From: Beijerinckiaceae bacterium | GTDB taxonomy: Bacteria; Pseudomonadota; Alphaproteobacteria; Rhizobiales; Beijerinckiaceae | Direction: 5' to 3' | Assembly: GCA_947454485.1 (NCBI GenBank) | Contig: CANGJJ010000005.1 | Span: forward strand, 1 to 64,000 | Length of the DNA stretch: 64,000 nucleotides | In this document: piece after piece, positions 27,331-36,062 of the stretch | How the letters are laid out: every line of letters begins with the position of its first letter | Position numbering within the stretch: position 1 is the stretch's first letter | Program-made: the position numbers and the translations under genes | Notes under the pieces: generated by a model | Seen by the model: only the letters and a program-made list of their open reading frames with translations | Told to the model about the DNA's origin: nothing | Databases searched by the model: none

Positions 27331-27346
27331 TTAAAGTCGGGTGAAC
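27331..27346. promoter_or_regulatory. CtrA-box-like site between tolQ and the small secreted gene
   Basis: TTAA (27331-27334), AGTCGGG, TGAAC (27342-27346), one base off TTAA-N7-TTAAC. It is 134 bases upstream of tolQ and close to the plus-strand gene at 27363, so it could serve either. A GANTC site (27210-27214) lies nearer tolQ. Confidence 0.35.
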
Positions 27347-27362
27347 AGGGAGCTAGGGAACG

Positions 27363-27683
27363 ATGTTTGCTCATAAAAACAGCAAAGCTCGAGACAGTGT
27401 GATCGCGACAAGCGCCCTTCTGGCCCTTTTGGCGGCCACCCCCGCCCTCGCCCAGCGCCCCAACACAAGGGCGATGAGCTGCCAACAGGCCGCCGGCCTC
27501 GTCGCCCGCAATGGGGCCGTGATCCTCTCCACAGGGCCTGATCTGTATGACCGCTATGTGGCGCGGGAGAGTTTTTGCGCCACAGGCTATTATGGTCGCC
27601 CCGCCTTTGTGCCCACCAAAGACCATCCACACTGCCTGATTGGCTATTATTGCAGCTCGTCCCCGCCCTTTCCCTTCGACTGA
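27363..27683 (+). CDS. Small secreted cysteine-containing protein, unknown function
   Basis: Predicted 106-residue exported protein. The signal peptide runs from DSVIATSALLALLAATPALA, cleaving before QRPNTRAMSC. The mature part of about 75 residues has four or five cysteines (MSCQQAAGLVARNGAVILST, ESFCATGYYGRPAFVPTKD, HCLIGYYCSSSPP), probably forming disulfides. Similar small periplasmic proteins occur in Hyphomicrobiales without assigned function. It is divergent from tolQ and 28 bases upstream of the MFS gene, probably co-transcribed with it. Confidence 0.75.
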   Translation: MFAHKNSKARDSVIATSALLALLAATPALAQRPNTRAMSCQQAAGLVARNGAVILSTGPDLYDRYVARESFCATGYYGRPAFVPTKDHPHCLIGYYCSSSPPFPFD

Positions 27684-27711
27684 GGCGGTGCCGGGGGTAT
27701 AGGCTGCCCCC

Positions 27712-28920
27712 ATGAGCGCCTCCTTGATTGATTCCCCGGCCGCCTGGAAGCGGCTCGCCATAAGCCTCGGCTTTTGCACCTTCGGCTCCATCGGCTTCTG
27801 GTCCTATGTCGTGGCCCTGCCCGCCGTACAGGCAAGCTATGGCGTCACGCGGGCCGAGGCCTCCCTGCCCTATACGGTCATCATGCTGAGCTTTGGTCTG
27901 GGCGGGCTCGTCATGGGCTGGCTGATGGATCGCTACGGCGTCATGCGCCCCTGCCTCATCAGCGCGGCCTGTATTGTGGCGGGCTATGTGCTCTCAGCAC
28001 TGGCGCCCAATATGCTCGCCTTCACCCTCTCGATGGGGCTTTTGGGCTTTGGCGCCTCGACCTCTTTCGCACCTCTGCTGTCTGATATTTCGCATTGGTT
28101 CTTAAAGCGGCGCGGCCTTGCCGTGACCATCGTCTCCAGCGGCAATTACATTGCAGGCACGATCTGGCCGACCATCATTCAATGGGCGGTGGAAGAACAT
28201 GGCTGGCGCAATGCCCATTATGCATTGGCCGTGATCTCGCTCATCGCGCTCGTGCCCTTCAGCATCGCGTTGCGCGCACCCCCGCCCCATACGCCGGGCG
28301 GCAAAGCCATGCCCGCCCCCACGCGCGGCACCATCGCCATACCGCAGAAGGCCCTGCTCTGGGTGCTCGTGGCAGCGGGCTTCACCTGCTGCGCCGCCAT
28401 GGCCATGCCGCAGGTTCATCTCGTCGCTTATTGTGCGGATCTGGGCTATGGCCCCGCGCGCGGTGCGCAGATCGTCTCCATGACTTTGGGCCTTGGCATT
28501 ATCAGCCGCATTCTCTCAGGCGCTCTGGCAGATCGCATCGGCGGCTTGCTGACCCTCATCATTGGCTCGACCATGCAGGCGGTGGCGCTGTTTCTCTACA
28601 CGCTCTTTGATGGCCTCTCCTCCATCGTACTCATCTCCGCGCTCTTCGGCCTTTTTCAAGGCGGCATCATCCCGATGTATGCGGTGATCGTGCGCGAATA
28701 TTTCCCCGCCAACAAAGCTGGCTCCTATATCGGCCTTGTTATCATGGCGACTGTTGTGGGCATGGGTGCGGGCGGGTGGATGTCGGGCGTCATCTTCGAC
28801 TGGACCGGTAGCTACCGCGCCGCCTTCTTCAATGGCGCTGTGTGGAACCTGGTGAATATGTCCCTCGTCGCGCTCATCATCATGCGGCGGCGGGATGCAC
28901 CGGCAAAGCCAGCCCTGTAA
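27712..28920 (+). CDS. MFS transporter, OFA/monocarboxylate-like
   Basis: Predicted 12-span major facilitator of 402 residues. Motif A appears as GLVMGWLMDRYGVMRPCL between spans 2 and 3, and a weaker copy in the second half (GALADRIGGLLTLIIGS). Other features are LGFGASTSFAPLLSDISHWF and KRRGLAVTIVSSGNYIAGTI, typical of the oxalate/formate antiporter-like and monocarboxylate branch. The substrate is unknown. It sits where ruvC would be expected, upstream of ruvA, inside a segment that appears inverted. Confidence 0.87.
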   Translation: MSASLIDSPAAWKRLAISLGFCTFGSIGFWSYVVALPAVQASYGVTRAEASLPYTVIMLSFGLGGLVMGWLMDRYGVMRPCLISAACIVAGYVLSALAPNMLAFTLSMGLLGFGASTSFAPLLSDISHWFLKRRGLAVTIVSSGNYIAGTIWPTIIQWAVEEHGWRNAHYALAVISLIALVPFSIALRAPPPHTPGGKAMPAPTRGTIAIPQKALLWVLVAAGFTCCAAMAMPQVHLVAYCADLGYGPARGAQIVSMTLGLGIISRILSGALADRIGGLLTLIIGSTMQAVALFLYTLFDGLSSIVLISALFGLFQGGIIPMYAVIVREYFPANKAGSYIGLVIMATVVGMGAGGWMSGVIFDWTGSYRAAFFNGAVWNLVNMSLVALIIMRRRDAPAKPAL

Positions 28921-28950
28921 ACTCCAAGCTTCACGCGAATCGGCGCATCC

Positions 28951-29568
28951 ATGATCGGCAAGCTCAAAGGCATTATCGACAGCTATGGCGAGGACTTCGT
29001 GATCCTCGACGTGCAGGGCGTTGGCTATGTCGTGCAATGTTCCACGCGCACGCTGCAAAAGCTCCCGCCCGCAGGTGAAGCCGCAAGCCTCGCCATCGAG
29101 ACCCATGTGCGTGAAGATGCCATTCGTCTCTATGGCTTCTCCTCTGACGCAGAACGCGATTGGTTCCGCCTGTTGCAAAGCGTCCAGGGCGTGGGCGCGA
29201 AAGTCGCCCTCGCGATCTTGGGTGTGCTGCCGCCGGGCGATCTTGCCTCAGCGCTGGCCACACAAGACAAGACCATGGTTGCGCGCGCACCGGGCGTTGG
29301 CCCCAAACTCGCCGCACGCATTGTCTCGGAACTCAAAGACAAAGCCCCCGCCTTTGCGAGCATCGACCCTGCCGTCATTCGCCTTGCGGGCGAAGACGAG
29401 GCCAAAGGCGCACCCAAGCCCGTGCAAGATGCCATCTCAGCCCTCGTCAATCTTGGCTATGGCCGCCCACAAGCCGTCGCGGCTGTGGCTGCGAGCGTGA
29501 AAGCACTGGGTGAAGACGCAGAAACACAGGCCCTCATCCGCCGTGGCCTGAAGGAGCTGGCGCAGTGA
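28951..29568 (+). CDS. ruvA: Holliday junction DNA helicase subunit RuvA
   Basis: Tetrameric protein that binds Holliday junctions and loads RuvB for branch migration. The 205-residue protein begins [20 protein letters not shown] and has the OB-fold, the helix-hairpin-helix motifs ([39 protein letters not shown]) and the C-terminal domain III ([20 protein letters not shown]) that contacts RuvB. Its stop overlaps the GTG start of ruvB (GTGA). ruvC is not upstream; an MFS gene is. Confidence 0.96.
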   Translation: MIGKLKGIIDSYGEDFVILDVQGVGYVVQCSTRTLQKLPPAGEAASLAIETHVREDAIRLYGFSSDAERDWFRLLQSVQGVGAKVALAILGVLPPGDLASALATQDKTMVARAPGVGPKLAARIVSELKDKAPAFASIDPAVIRLAGEDEAKGAPKPVQDAISALVNLGYGRPQAVAAVAASVKALGEDAETQALIRRGLKELAQ

Positions 29569-30608
29569 GCGACACCCCCCGCCTCCTCTCGCCCGAAAAG
29601 CGCGGCGATGATGTTGATGCTTCCATCCGCCCGCTGTCTCTGCTCGACTTCACGGGCCAAGAGGCTGCGCGCAAGAATTTGCGTGTCTTCATCGAGGCGG
29701 CCAAGGCGCGCAATGAGGCGCTTGATCATGTGCTCTTTGTTGGCCCGCCCGGCCTTGGCAAAACAACACTCGCGCAGATCGTCGCCAAGGAGCTTGGCGT
29801 CAATTTCCGTTCGACCTCTGGTCCGGTGATTGCCAAAGCGGGTGATCTGGCTGCGCAGCTCACCAATCTGGAAGAGCGCGACGTGCTCTTCATTGACGAG
29901 ATCCATCGGCTCAATCCGGCGGTGGAGGAGATCCTCTATCCCGCGATGGAAGATTTTCAGCTTGATCTCATCATCGGCGAAGGCCCTGCGGCGCGCTCAG
30001 TCAAAATTGATCTGGCGAAATTCACGCTGGTGGGCGCAACAACGCGCGCGGGCCTTTTGACAACGCCGCTGCGCGATCGCTTTGGCATCCCGATCCGCCT
30101 CAACTTCTATACGGTCGAGGAGCTGGAGAGCATCGTGGCGCGTGGTGCGCGCGTGCTCAACATTCCGATGAGCCAAGATGGCGCCAATGAGATCGCGCGC
30201 CGCTCGCGTGGCACACCGCGTATCGCAGGCCGCCTGCTGCGCCGCGTGCGCGACTTTGCCATTGTCGATAAAGACCCGCAGGTGACGCGCGAAGTCGCCG
30301 ACCGTGCCTTGCGCCAACTCGATGTGGATGCGATTGGCCTCGACATTATGGACCGGCGCTATCTCGACATGGTGGCGATCAATTTCGGTGGCGGCCCCGT
30401 GGGCATCGAGACGATTGCAGCGGCTTTGTCAGAGCCGCGCGATGCGATTGAAGATATTATCGAGCCCTATCTCTTGCAGCAGGGCTTCTTGCAGCGCACC
30501 CCGCGCGGGCGTGTTTTGACGGCTGCTGCGTTCAAACATCTGGGCCTGCAAGAGCCGCGCCGCGATGCAACGCAATTTGGCCTCTTTGTAGATGGAGAGG
30601 AGCCGTGA
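29565..30608 (+). CDS. ruvB: Holliday junction DNA helicase subunit RuvB
   Basis: AAA+ motor for Holliday junction branch migration. The 347-residue protein has [20 protein letters not shown], Walker [16 protein letters not shown], Walker [18 protein letters not shown], the arginine-finger/sensor segment [18 protein letters not shown], and the winged-helix end ([20 protein letters not shown]). The start is GTG 29565, overlapping ruvA. Its stop overlaps the ybgC GTG start by four bases, so ruvA-ruvB-ybgC are one operon. Confidence 0.97.
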   Translation: MSDTPRLLSPEKRGDDVDASIRPLSLLDFTGQEAARKNLRVFIEAAKARNEALDHVLFVGPPGLGKTTLAQIVAKELGVNFRSTSGPVIAKAGDLAAQLTNLEERDVLFIDEIHRLNPAVEEILYPAMEDFQLDLIIGEGPAARSVKIDLAKFTLVGATTRAGLLTTPLRDRFGIPIRLNFYTVEELESIVARGARVLNIPMSQDGANEIARRSRGTPRIAGRLLRRVRDFAIVDKDPQVTREVADRALRQLDVDAIGLDIMDRRYLDMVAINFGGGPVGIETIAAALSEPRDAIEDIIEPYLLQQGFLQRTPRGRVLTAAAFKHLGLQEPRRDATQFGLFVDGEEP

Positions 30609-30985
30609 GCGCGCATGAGTTCTGTATCCGCGTTTATTATGAGGACACGGATTTTTCTGGCGTCGTCTATCACGCCTCTTACCTGCGCTTCATGGAGCGC
30701 GGCCGCACAGAAATGTTGCGCGCGCGTGGCATCGAACAAGCAAACCTCACATTCGGCTTTGCTGTGCGCGCCATGCAGATCGACTATCTCAAACCCGCCC
30801 GGATGGATGATCTTCTGACCATTAAGACCAAGGTCAGCAAGATGGGCGGTGCGAGTTTGGATATGGAGCAGCGCGTTGTGCGCGGCGAGGAAGTCTTGGT
30901 AACGGCCAGCGTTCGCATCGCCTGCCTTGCAGAGGGCAAAGCCGCGCGCCTTCCCGCTGAGATACGCGCAAGGCTCGAAGCCTAA
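30605..30985 (+). CDS. ybgC: Tol-Pal associated acyl-CoA thioesterase YbgC
   Basis: Hot-dog fold thioesterase of 126 residues usually encoded just before tolQ. Key segment: [20 protein letters not shown], with the catalytic Asp in [13 protein letters not shown], and [15 protein letters not shown]. It probably hydrolyses acyl-CoA or acyl-ACP in phospholipid metabolism near the Tol-Pal complex. The start is GTG 30605 inside the ruvB stop. It overlaps the 3' end of the convergent GNAT gene by four bases. Here it is separated from tolQ and points the other way. Confidence 0.94.
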   Translation: MSAHEFCIRVYYEDTDFSGVVYHASYLRFMERGRTEMLRARGIEQANLTFGFAVRAMQIDYLKPARMDDLLTIKTKVSKMGGASLDMEQRVVRGEEVLVTASVRIACLAEGKAARLPAEIRARLEA

Positions 30986-31422
30986 CGCTTCAGCTCCATC
31001 TGGAATGTCTTGAGGCCGGAGCGTTCATTGATACCCTCGCCCACAATCACAAAGCCTTCGGCTTTATAAAAAGCCACAGCACCCGCATTATCTGCATTCA
31101 CATCGAGACTGATGGGCTCATCCGTGCGCAAACGCACCTGCCGCATCAAAGCGCGGCCACAGCCCTTGCGCGCCGCATCAGGGGCGACCGCCAATTGATC
31201 AAGATGGCCGCTCACCGGATCGAAGATCACAAAGCCGATGATGCGCGATCCATCTGACGCGCAAAGCACCACATAGCCGCGCGTATGCAGCTCGCCCACA
31301 TGCGCATTGAACCAGCCCCGCCGCGCCTCAAAGTCGATCTGCGGCATGGCCTGTTGCCAGCTCTTGACCCATAGGTCTTCCAGCTGCGGCCAGTCGGCGC
31401 TTGAATAATCGATCATCATCAT
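30982..31422 (-). CDS. GNAT family N-acetyltransferase
   Basis: Predicted 146-residue acetyltransferase. The acetyl-CoA site is LDQLAVAPDAARKGCGRALM, with a C-terminal NADNAGAVAFYKAEGFVIVG typical of motif B. The substrate cannot be told from sequence; protein N-termini, small amines or antibiotics are all possible. It overlaps ybgC tail-to-tail and lies 9 bases after the MotB-like gene, so it may be the last gene of that operon. Confidence 0.88.
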   Translation of the reverse strand: MMMIDYSSADWPQLEDLWVKSWQQAMPQIDFEARRGWFNAHVGELHTRGYVVLCASDGSRIIGFVIFDPVSGHLDQLAVAPDAARKGCGRALMRQVRLRTDEPISLDVNADNAGAVAFYKAEGFVIVGEGINERSGLKTFQMELKR

Positions 31423-31431
31423 GAGAGCTGC

Positions 31432-32457
31432 TTACCGCTCTGTGAGCTTCAACTCAATGCGGCGGTTGCGGCGCAGCGCCTCGTCACTCTCGCCACTGTC
31501 GATGGGCTGAAACTCCCCAAAGCCCGCCGCCACCAGATGCTGCGGCGAGACGCCCTTACTGACAAGATATTGCACCACCGAAATGGCGCGGGCCGAGGAC
31601 AATTCCCAATTGGATTTGAATATGCCTGAGACGGGGCGGCGATCTGTATGGCCATCCACCCGCATCACCCATGGCAATTCAGGCGGGATCATGCGTTCCA
31701 GATCCTGCAAGGCCATGGCGAGCTGATCCATCTGCGCGCGGCCCGCTGGATTGATCTCAGCGCGGCCTGATTCAAACAGAACCTCGCTCTCAAACACAAA
31801 GCGATCCCCCACGATGCGCACACCGGGACGCGAGCCCAAAATTTCGCGCAAGCGTCCGAAGAAGTCAGAGCGATAGCGCGCCAGCTCCTGCACCTTCTGC
31901 GCGAGCGCCACATTGAGCCGCGAGCCCAAATCAGCAATGCGCGCTTGCGAATCTTTGTCCTTTTGCTCGGAGGCTGAGAGCGCTTCTTCAATCGCGGCGA
32001 GCTGACGACGCAGAGCCGAGATTTGCTGATTGAGAATATCGACCTGCGCCTGCGCACGGGCAGAAAGCTCCTTCTCAGCACTCAGAGCCTGCGCGGCTGC
32101 ACTGGCTTGCCCACCAGCGGCACTGGAGGCCACTGAACTGCTCGCCATCATGTCTTCAAGGCGCTGGCGGTCGGCATTGGCAGCCTCCAATGTCGCTTGC
32201 AAAGCTGCGATTGTGGATTGGCGATCAGCCTTGCTCGCACTCTCCAAAGCCAGAAGCGAGGTCAGCTCTTCAATCTGCCGATTGAGTTTGGCGAGCGCTG
32301 TATCTTTGCCGCTGATGTCGCGCGAGAGGAAAAACTGCGCGAGCATGAAGACCGACAGCAAGAAGATCAGCGCCAGCAACATGGTCGAGAGCGCATCGAC
32401 GAAGCCCGGCCAATAATCAAAGCCGGCGCGCGCGCGGCGATTGCGCCCCAGAGCCAT
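31432..32457 (-). CDS. MotB-like inner-membrane protein with OmpA peptidoglycan-binding domain
   Basis: Predicted 341-residue stator-type protein. It has one N-terminal span (YWPGFVDALSTMLLALIFLL) with Asp21 at the position of the MotB/TolR ion-channel aspartate, a long coiled coil (about 50-190: LNRQIEELTSLLALES, then ILNQQISALRRQLAAIEEAL), and a C-terminal OmpA-like domain (about 210-341) with MRVDGHTDRRPVSG, NWELSSARAISVVQYL and NRRIELKL. Flagellar MotB proteins are similar but lack so long a coil. ATG 32457 overlaps the stop of the MotA/ExbB-like gene (TGATG). Together they probably form an ion-driven motor or energy transducer that grips peptidoglycan. Confidence 0.85.
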   Translation of the reverse strand: MALGRNRRARAGFDYWPGFVDALSTMLLALIFLLSVFMLAQFFLSRDISGKDTALAKLNRQIEELTSLLALESASKADRQSTIAALQATLEAANADRQRLEDMMASSSVASSAAGGQASAAAQALSAEKELSARAQAQVDILNQQISALRRQLAAIEEALSASEQKDKDSQARIADLGSRLNVALAQKVQELARYRSDFFGRLREILGSRPGVRIVGDRFVFESEVLFESGRAEINPAGRAQMDQLAMALQDLERMIPPELPWVMRVDGHTDRRPVSGIFKSNWELSSARAISVVQYLVSKGVSPQHLVAAGFGEFQPIDSGESDEALRRNRRIELKLTER

Positions 32458-33362
32458 CAGCGACGCTCCACATCTTTGGCAAGACGATCGATGGCGAGTT
32501 TGAGATCGCGCTGCACCTGCGCCTGCATCTCCACCCAATCGCGGATCTGCTGCTGTTCCTGACGCATATGCTGCACAAGTCCATGCACACCTTCCGCCAG
32601 ATTGGCGATGGCAGCGGTGGCGCGCGCAGGATCGCTCTCTTCCACCTGCAGCGGCGCATCCACCGTATTCAGCGAGAGACGATCTTCCAGTTCCGTGAAA
32701 AAGCGGTTCTGCGCTTGGCCTGCCTGCAGATCCAGAAAGCCCAGAACCAGCGAGCCCGCCAAACCAAACAAAGAAGATGTGAAAGAGATCGACATGCCCG
32801 CGATGGGCGCGGCCAGACCATTCTTCAAATCATCAAACATCACCACAGCATCAGCGCCCGTCTGCATCGACTTGATGACATTGCCGATAGAGCCGACCGT
32901 CTCCAGCAAGCCCCAGAATGTGCCAAGCAGACCCAGAAAAACGAGCAAGCCAATGAGATAGCGCGCCATCTCGCGCGATTCATCAAGCCTCGTGCCGATC
33001 GAGTCGAGCACAGCGCGCAGGCTCAAGGTCGAGATGGCGCGGCGCGCAAGGCCCTCGCCCAAAATCAGCGCAACAGGGGCGAGCAAGACGGGCGGATCGA
33101 CCTGTTGCACCTGACCAACGCGCAGCGAATTGACCCAGCGAATTTCAGGCAGCAAGCGCACCACTTGCCGGATCGACAAAATGATGCCGATGACGAGCAC
33201 GCCGAGGATCAGCCCGTTGAGACCGGGATTGGCGAGAAAGGCAGTGATGATCTGGCGATAGAGAATCAGCGCCAGAAAGCCGACGAGAATCAGGAAGACC
33301 ATCATCCGCAGCAGAAAAATATGCGGAGATGAAAGGCGATAGGAATCATTCGCGCCAGTCAT
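32457..33362 (-). CDS. MotA/TolQ/ExbB-like ion channel protein
   Basis: Predicted 301-residue membrane protein with at least four spans: MMVFLILVGFLALILYRQII, LNGLILGVLVIGIILSIRQV, LIGLLVFLGLLGTFWGLLET and ISFTSSLFGLAGSLVLGFLD. The LLGTFWGLLETVGSI and PIAGMSISFTSSLFGLAGSL segments are the MotA/ExbB signatures. The C-terminal 80 residues form a soluble coil. ATG 33362 has AAGGGG upstream and matches the hydrophobic start; an earlier in-frame start is unlikely. It is translationally coupled to the MotB-like gene. Confidence 0.86.
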   Translation of the reverse strand: MTGANDSYRLSSPHIFLLRMMVFLILVGFLALILYRQIITAFLANPGLNGLILGVLVIGIILSIRQVVRLLPEIRWVNSLRVGQVQQVDPPVLLAPVALILGEGLARRAISTLSLRAVLDSIGTRLDESREMARYLIGLLVFLGLLGTFWGLLETVGSIGNVIKSMQTGADAVVMFDDLKNGLAAPIAGMSISFTSSLFGLAGSLVLGFLDLQAGQAQNRFFTELEDRLSLNTVDAPLQVEESDPARATAAIANLAEGVHGLVQHMRQEQQQIRDWVEMQAQVQRDLKLAIDRLAKDVERR

Positions 33363-33460
33363 AGACACCCCTTCCCCTTGCCCAACCATGCAGCATGGCA
33401 AGCAGACGGCATCTGCCCGCCACAATCAAGCGTCAGGCACAAGTTTGGGGATTATAAGGC

Positions 33461-34252
33461 TCAGGCTTTGCGGACGGTCGCCAGAAGCGCGCGCTGAATA
33501 TGCTCATTACCAGCGCAGACCGAGCCCTTGTTGAGCATGTCCTGCTCGCCATCGAGATCGGTGACAAAGCCACCTGCTTCTCGCAGCAGTACCAGACCCG
33601 CTGCAATATCCCACGGCTGGAGATTGCGCTCCCAATAGCCATCAAAGCGGCCCGCCGCTGTCAGCGCCAGATCCAGCGAGGCCGCGCCCAGACGGCGCAC
33701 ATTGGAGGCGACCGCCATGACCGCGCCAAGCTCTGCCTTGAAGCGGGGATGATGCGAGGCCTTGCCCAGATGGGGAATGCCGCAGGCAATCAATGAGTCA
33801 GACATATCGCGGCGCGGCGAAACGCGCAGGCGGCGATTGTTATACCAAGCGCCCTGCCCCTTTTCCGCGACATAAAAATCATCGGTGGCGGGATTGTAGA
33901 TGACACCGGCGATCAATTGGCCCTCGCGCTCCAGCGCGACAGAGATGGCGAAGATCGGCAGTCCATGGAGAAAATTCGTCGTGCCATCGAGCGGATCAAT
34001 GATCCAGCGATGGGTTTTGTCCGCGCCCTCAACCGTGCCGCTCTCTTCCATCAAGAAGCCATAGCCGGGACGGGACTTGGACAATTCCTCAAAGAGGGTC
34101 TTCTCGGCCTTGCGGTCGGCGGCGGTCACGAAATCGCCCGGGCCCTTGACCGAAACAACCAGATTTTCGACCTCGCCGAAATCGCGCTTCAGGCTGCGTC
34201 CGGCCTTCAGCACGGCGCTGGTCATCACATTCATCAGGGCGGAGCGGATCAT
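33461..34252 (-). CDS. Inositol monophosphatase family protein (SuhB-like)
   Basis: Predicted 263-residue Mg/Li-dependent phosphatase. Metal-binding motifs are GFLMEESGTVEG, WIIDPLDGTTNFLHGLPIFA and PWDIAAGLVLLREAGG, all intact. Members act on inositol phosphates, sometimes on fructose bisphosphate or histidinol phosphate; the exact substrate is not decidable. SuhB in E. coli also affects rRNA transcription. It lies between the MotA-like gene and a Sel1 protein on the same strand. Confidence 0.9.
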   Translation of the reverse strand: MIRSALMNVMTSAVLKAGRSLKRDFGEVENLVVSVKGPGDFVTAADRKAEKTLFEELSKSRPGYGFLMEESGTVEGADKTHRWIIDPLDGTTNFLHGLPIFAISVALEREGQLIAGVIYNPATDDFYVAEKGQGAWYNNRRLRVSPRRDMSDSLIACGIPHLGKASHHPRFKAELGAVMAVASNVRRLGAASLDLALTAAGRFDGYWERNLQPWDIAAGLVLLREAGGFVTDLDGEQDMLNKGSVCAGNEHIQRALLATVRKA

Positions 34253-34329
34253 GGTGGGGTCTCGGTGGGCCGAAGGAGCCGGAGAGGCGTTCTAGACAAG
34301 GTCGGGGCGAAAGTCACCCGTGGATGGCC

Positions 34330-35271
34330 CTAGGGGCCGCCGATTTGCTTGCGCAAGCCCTCTTCCACAGCCCGCCGCTCAGCTGGCGACAGAGTGTTGA
34401 GCTGGGCATCGAGCCAGTCGTCCTTGACGCCAGAGGAGCGCGCCAGAAGGTGCCATTTCATGGCCTCGATCATATTTTTGTCGACCCCGCGCCCTGTCGC
34501 ATAGAGGCGGGCGAGCCGATTGGCCGCCACCGGATTGCCCCGGCCAGCAGCCTTTTGGAACAATTTGGCGGCCTGCCCCTCATCCCGCGCGATGCCATCG
34601 CCATTGAAGAGCATGATCGCATAGTCGATCTGCGCAGCGACCAGATTTTCAGCCGCCGCCTGTTTGAACCAGCGCGCGGCCTCGGCCTTGTCGCGCCCCA
34701 CGCCGCGCCCGTCTTTATACAAAAGGCCCAGCGCATAGGCAGCCTCATGGCTGCCAGCCAGCGCGGCTTTGCGGAAATCCTCCGCCGCTTTGGCAGGATT
34801 CTGCAGCTCACCTTCCAGCTGCATCATGCCCAGCTGATAGAGCGCCGTAGCATGGCCCTTGGCAGCAGCAGCTTCAAGATAGCGACGCGCCTGAGCCTCA
34901 TCGACGGGCAGATCCTCCCCGCGCAAATAAGCAATACCAAGACGAAAAGCGCCCGATGCATTGCCCAGATCCGCTGCGCGGCGATACCAGCTGAGCGCCT
35001 CTTTGGCAGAGGGGCGCACGCCGAGCCCGTCTTGATATAATTCGCCGATCAGCACCATGGCCGCAGCGTCTTTGGGATCTTCGGCCAGACGCTTTTGCGC
35101 TTCTTTCATCGCCGTCACATAGAAGCCACGCTGAAAAGCACCAAAAGCAAGATCAGGCTTGACGCTCTTGGAGAGATAAGCACCCGGCGCAGCCTCTTTG
35201 CCTTGCGGCAGCACCTGCGCACAGGCGGGCGTAGCAGCCAGCAAAACCAGACATGCCAGCCGCGCCTTCAT
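34330..35271 (-). CDS. Secreted Sel1-repeat protein
   Basis: Predicted 313-residue exported protein with signal peptide MKARLACLVLLAATPACAQ. It holds about six Sel1/TPR-like repeats (LIGELYQDGLGVRPSAKEA, FRLGIAYLRGEDLPVDEAQA, YALGLLYKDGRGVGRDKAEA, YAIMLFNGDGIARDEGQAAK and RLARLYATGRGVDKNMIEAM). Such proteins act as periplasmic scaffolds, for example in exopolysaccharide or host signalling control, but no specific function can be assigned. ATG 35271 begins one base after the stop of the ThiE-like gene, so they are coupled. Confidence 0.88.
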   Translation of the reverse strand: MKARLACLVLLAATPACAQVLPQGKEAAPGAYLSKSVKPDLAFGAFQRGFYVTAMKEAQKRLAEDPKDAAAMVLIGELYQDGLGVRPSAKEALSWYRRAADLGNASGAFRLGIAYLRGEDLPVDEAQARRYLEAAAAKGHATALYQLGMMQLEGELQNPAKAAEDFRKAALAGSHEAAYALGLLYKDGRGVGRDKAEAARWFKQAAAENLVAAQIDYAIMLFNGDGIARDEGQAAKLFQKAAGRGNPVAANRLARLYATGRGVDKNMIEAMKWHLLARSSGVKDDWLDAQLNTLSPAERRAVEEGLRKQIGGP

Positions 35272-35272
35272 C

Positions 35273-35938
35273 TCACGCAGTCCGCACGAGAGCGGCCTGC
35301 GCCTCTGCCACAGCAGCAGCAGGGCCGCGACCATCGCTCCACACAGCATCGCCAATTGCAACAAAGTCAGCGCCTGCTTGTGCAATCAAAGCGACATCTT
35401 GCAAGCGCGGCGCAAAGCCAACGCAAGGGATGGTAAAGATCTCGGTCCACCACGCCACACGCTCCAACACTTGTTCAAGCGGAGGCACCCAGCCATCGGG
35501 CGCTGGATCACCAAACATGATGTAATCAACATCAAGTTCGCCAATCGTCATCGAGTCATGGCGCGTCTTCACCCCGCCCGCCCCGACGATGCGATCAGGC
35601 TTCAAACGCTCCAGCGCTTCTTCCAGACGCTCTTCGCCGCTCGTGTCGATCACACGCATATGGACGCCATCTGCATCTGCGCGCACCGCCACCTGCGCAT
35701 CGCCATCAATCAGCAAAGCTGCATCGCGCTTTTGCACGATGGGCAGCAAGGCGCGCACGATCTTTTTGGCTGTGCCTTCATCCGCGCTGGCGCAGCGCAG
35801 GAGGACGCAGGCCACATCGCCCGCATCCAGTGCCGCTTCCAGCTGCGGGGCAAAACTCTCGCCCTCGGTCAGGGCCGGGGTGACGAGATAGAGGCGCTGA
35901 GGCTCAAGGACCTCTTCAATGGGCTTCTTCTTGGTCAT
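35273..35938 (-). CDS. Thiamine-phosphate synthase family protein, possibly divergent
   Basis: Predicted 221-residue TIM-barrel of the ThiE/TenI superfamily (RLYLVTPALTEGESFAPQLE; IMFGDPAPDG; AGADFVAIGDAVW). ThiE joins HMP-PP and thiazole phosphate to make thiamine phosphate. Several key ThiE sites differ: the usual QLR-K motif reads VLLRCAS, and the GVHLGQ-type motif reads GVHMRVID. It may be a TenI-like or otherwise altered member rather than a true synthase. I start at ATG 35938 (MTKKKPIEE); upstream frame overlaps the fba terminator and end. It is coupled to the Sel1 gene. Confidence 0.7.
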   Translation of the reverse strand: MTKKKPIEEVLEPQRLYLVTPALTEGESFAPQLEAALDAGDVACVLLRCASADEGTAKKIVRALLPIVQKRDAALLIDGDAQVAVRADADGVHMRVIDTSGEERLEEALERLKPDRIVGAGGVKTRHDSMTIGELDVDYIMFGDPAPDGWVPPLEQVLERVAWWTEIFTIPCVGFAPRLQDVALIAQAGADFVAIGDAVWSDGRGPAAAVAEAQAALVRTA

Positions 35939-36002
35939 GGCTCGATCCTGAATAAACGCCGGACGGGCGGGCAGGCCTATGGCTAACCCCAGAAAGTTAA
36001 AA

Positions 36003-36026
36003 ACCCTTCCCGTTTCCAGGAAGGGT
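36003..36026 (-). terminator. Intrinsic terminator of fba
   Basis: ACCCTTCC (36003-36010) and GGAAGGGT (36019-36026) form an 8-bp stem; on the minus strand TTTTTAAC follows. It ends the tkt-gap-pgk-fba operon. Confidence 0.88.
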
Positions 36027-36062
36027 CTGGAGCCCCTTGGCGGGAGCCAAAACAGCCGAAAC

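Noticed and set aside
27198-27791. N-terminal extension of TolQ upstream of 27197
   Set aside because: The frame is open, but the added residues would run through the promoter region and the opposite small secreted gene. TolQ proteins start near MNPADLAS.
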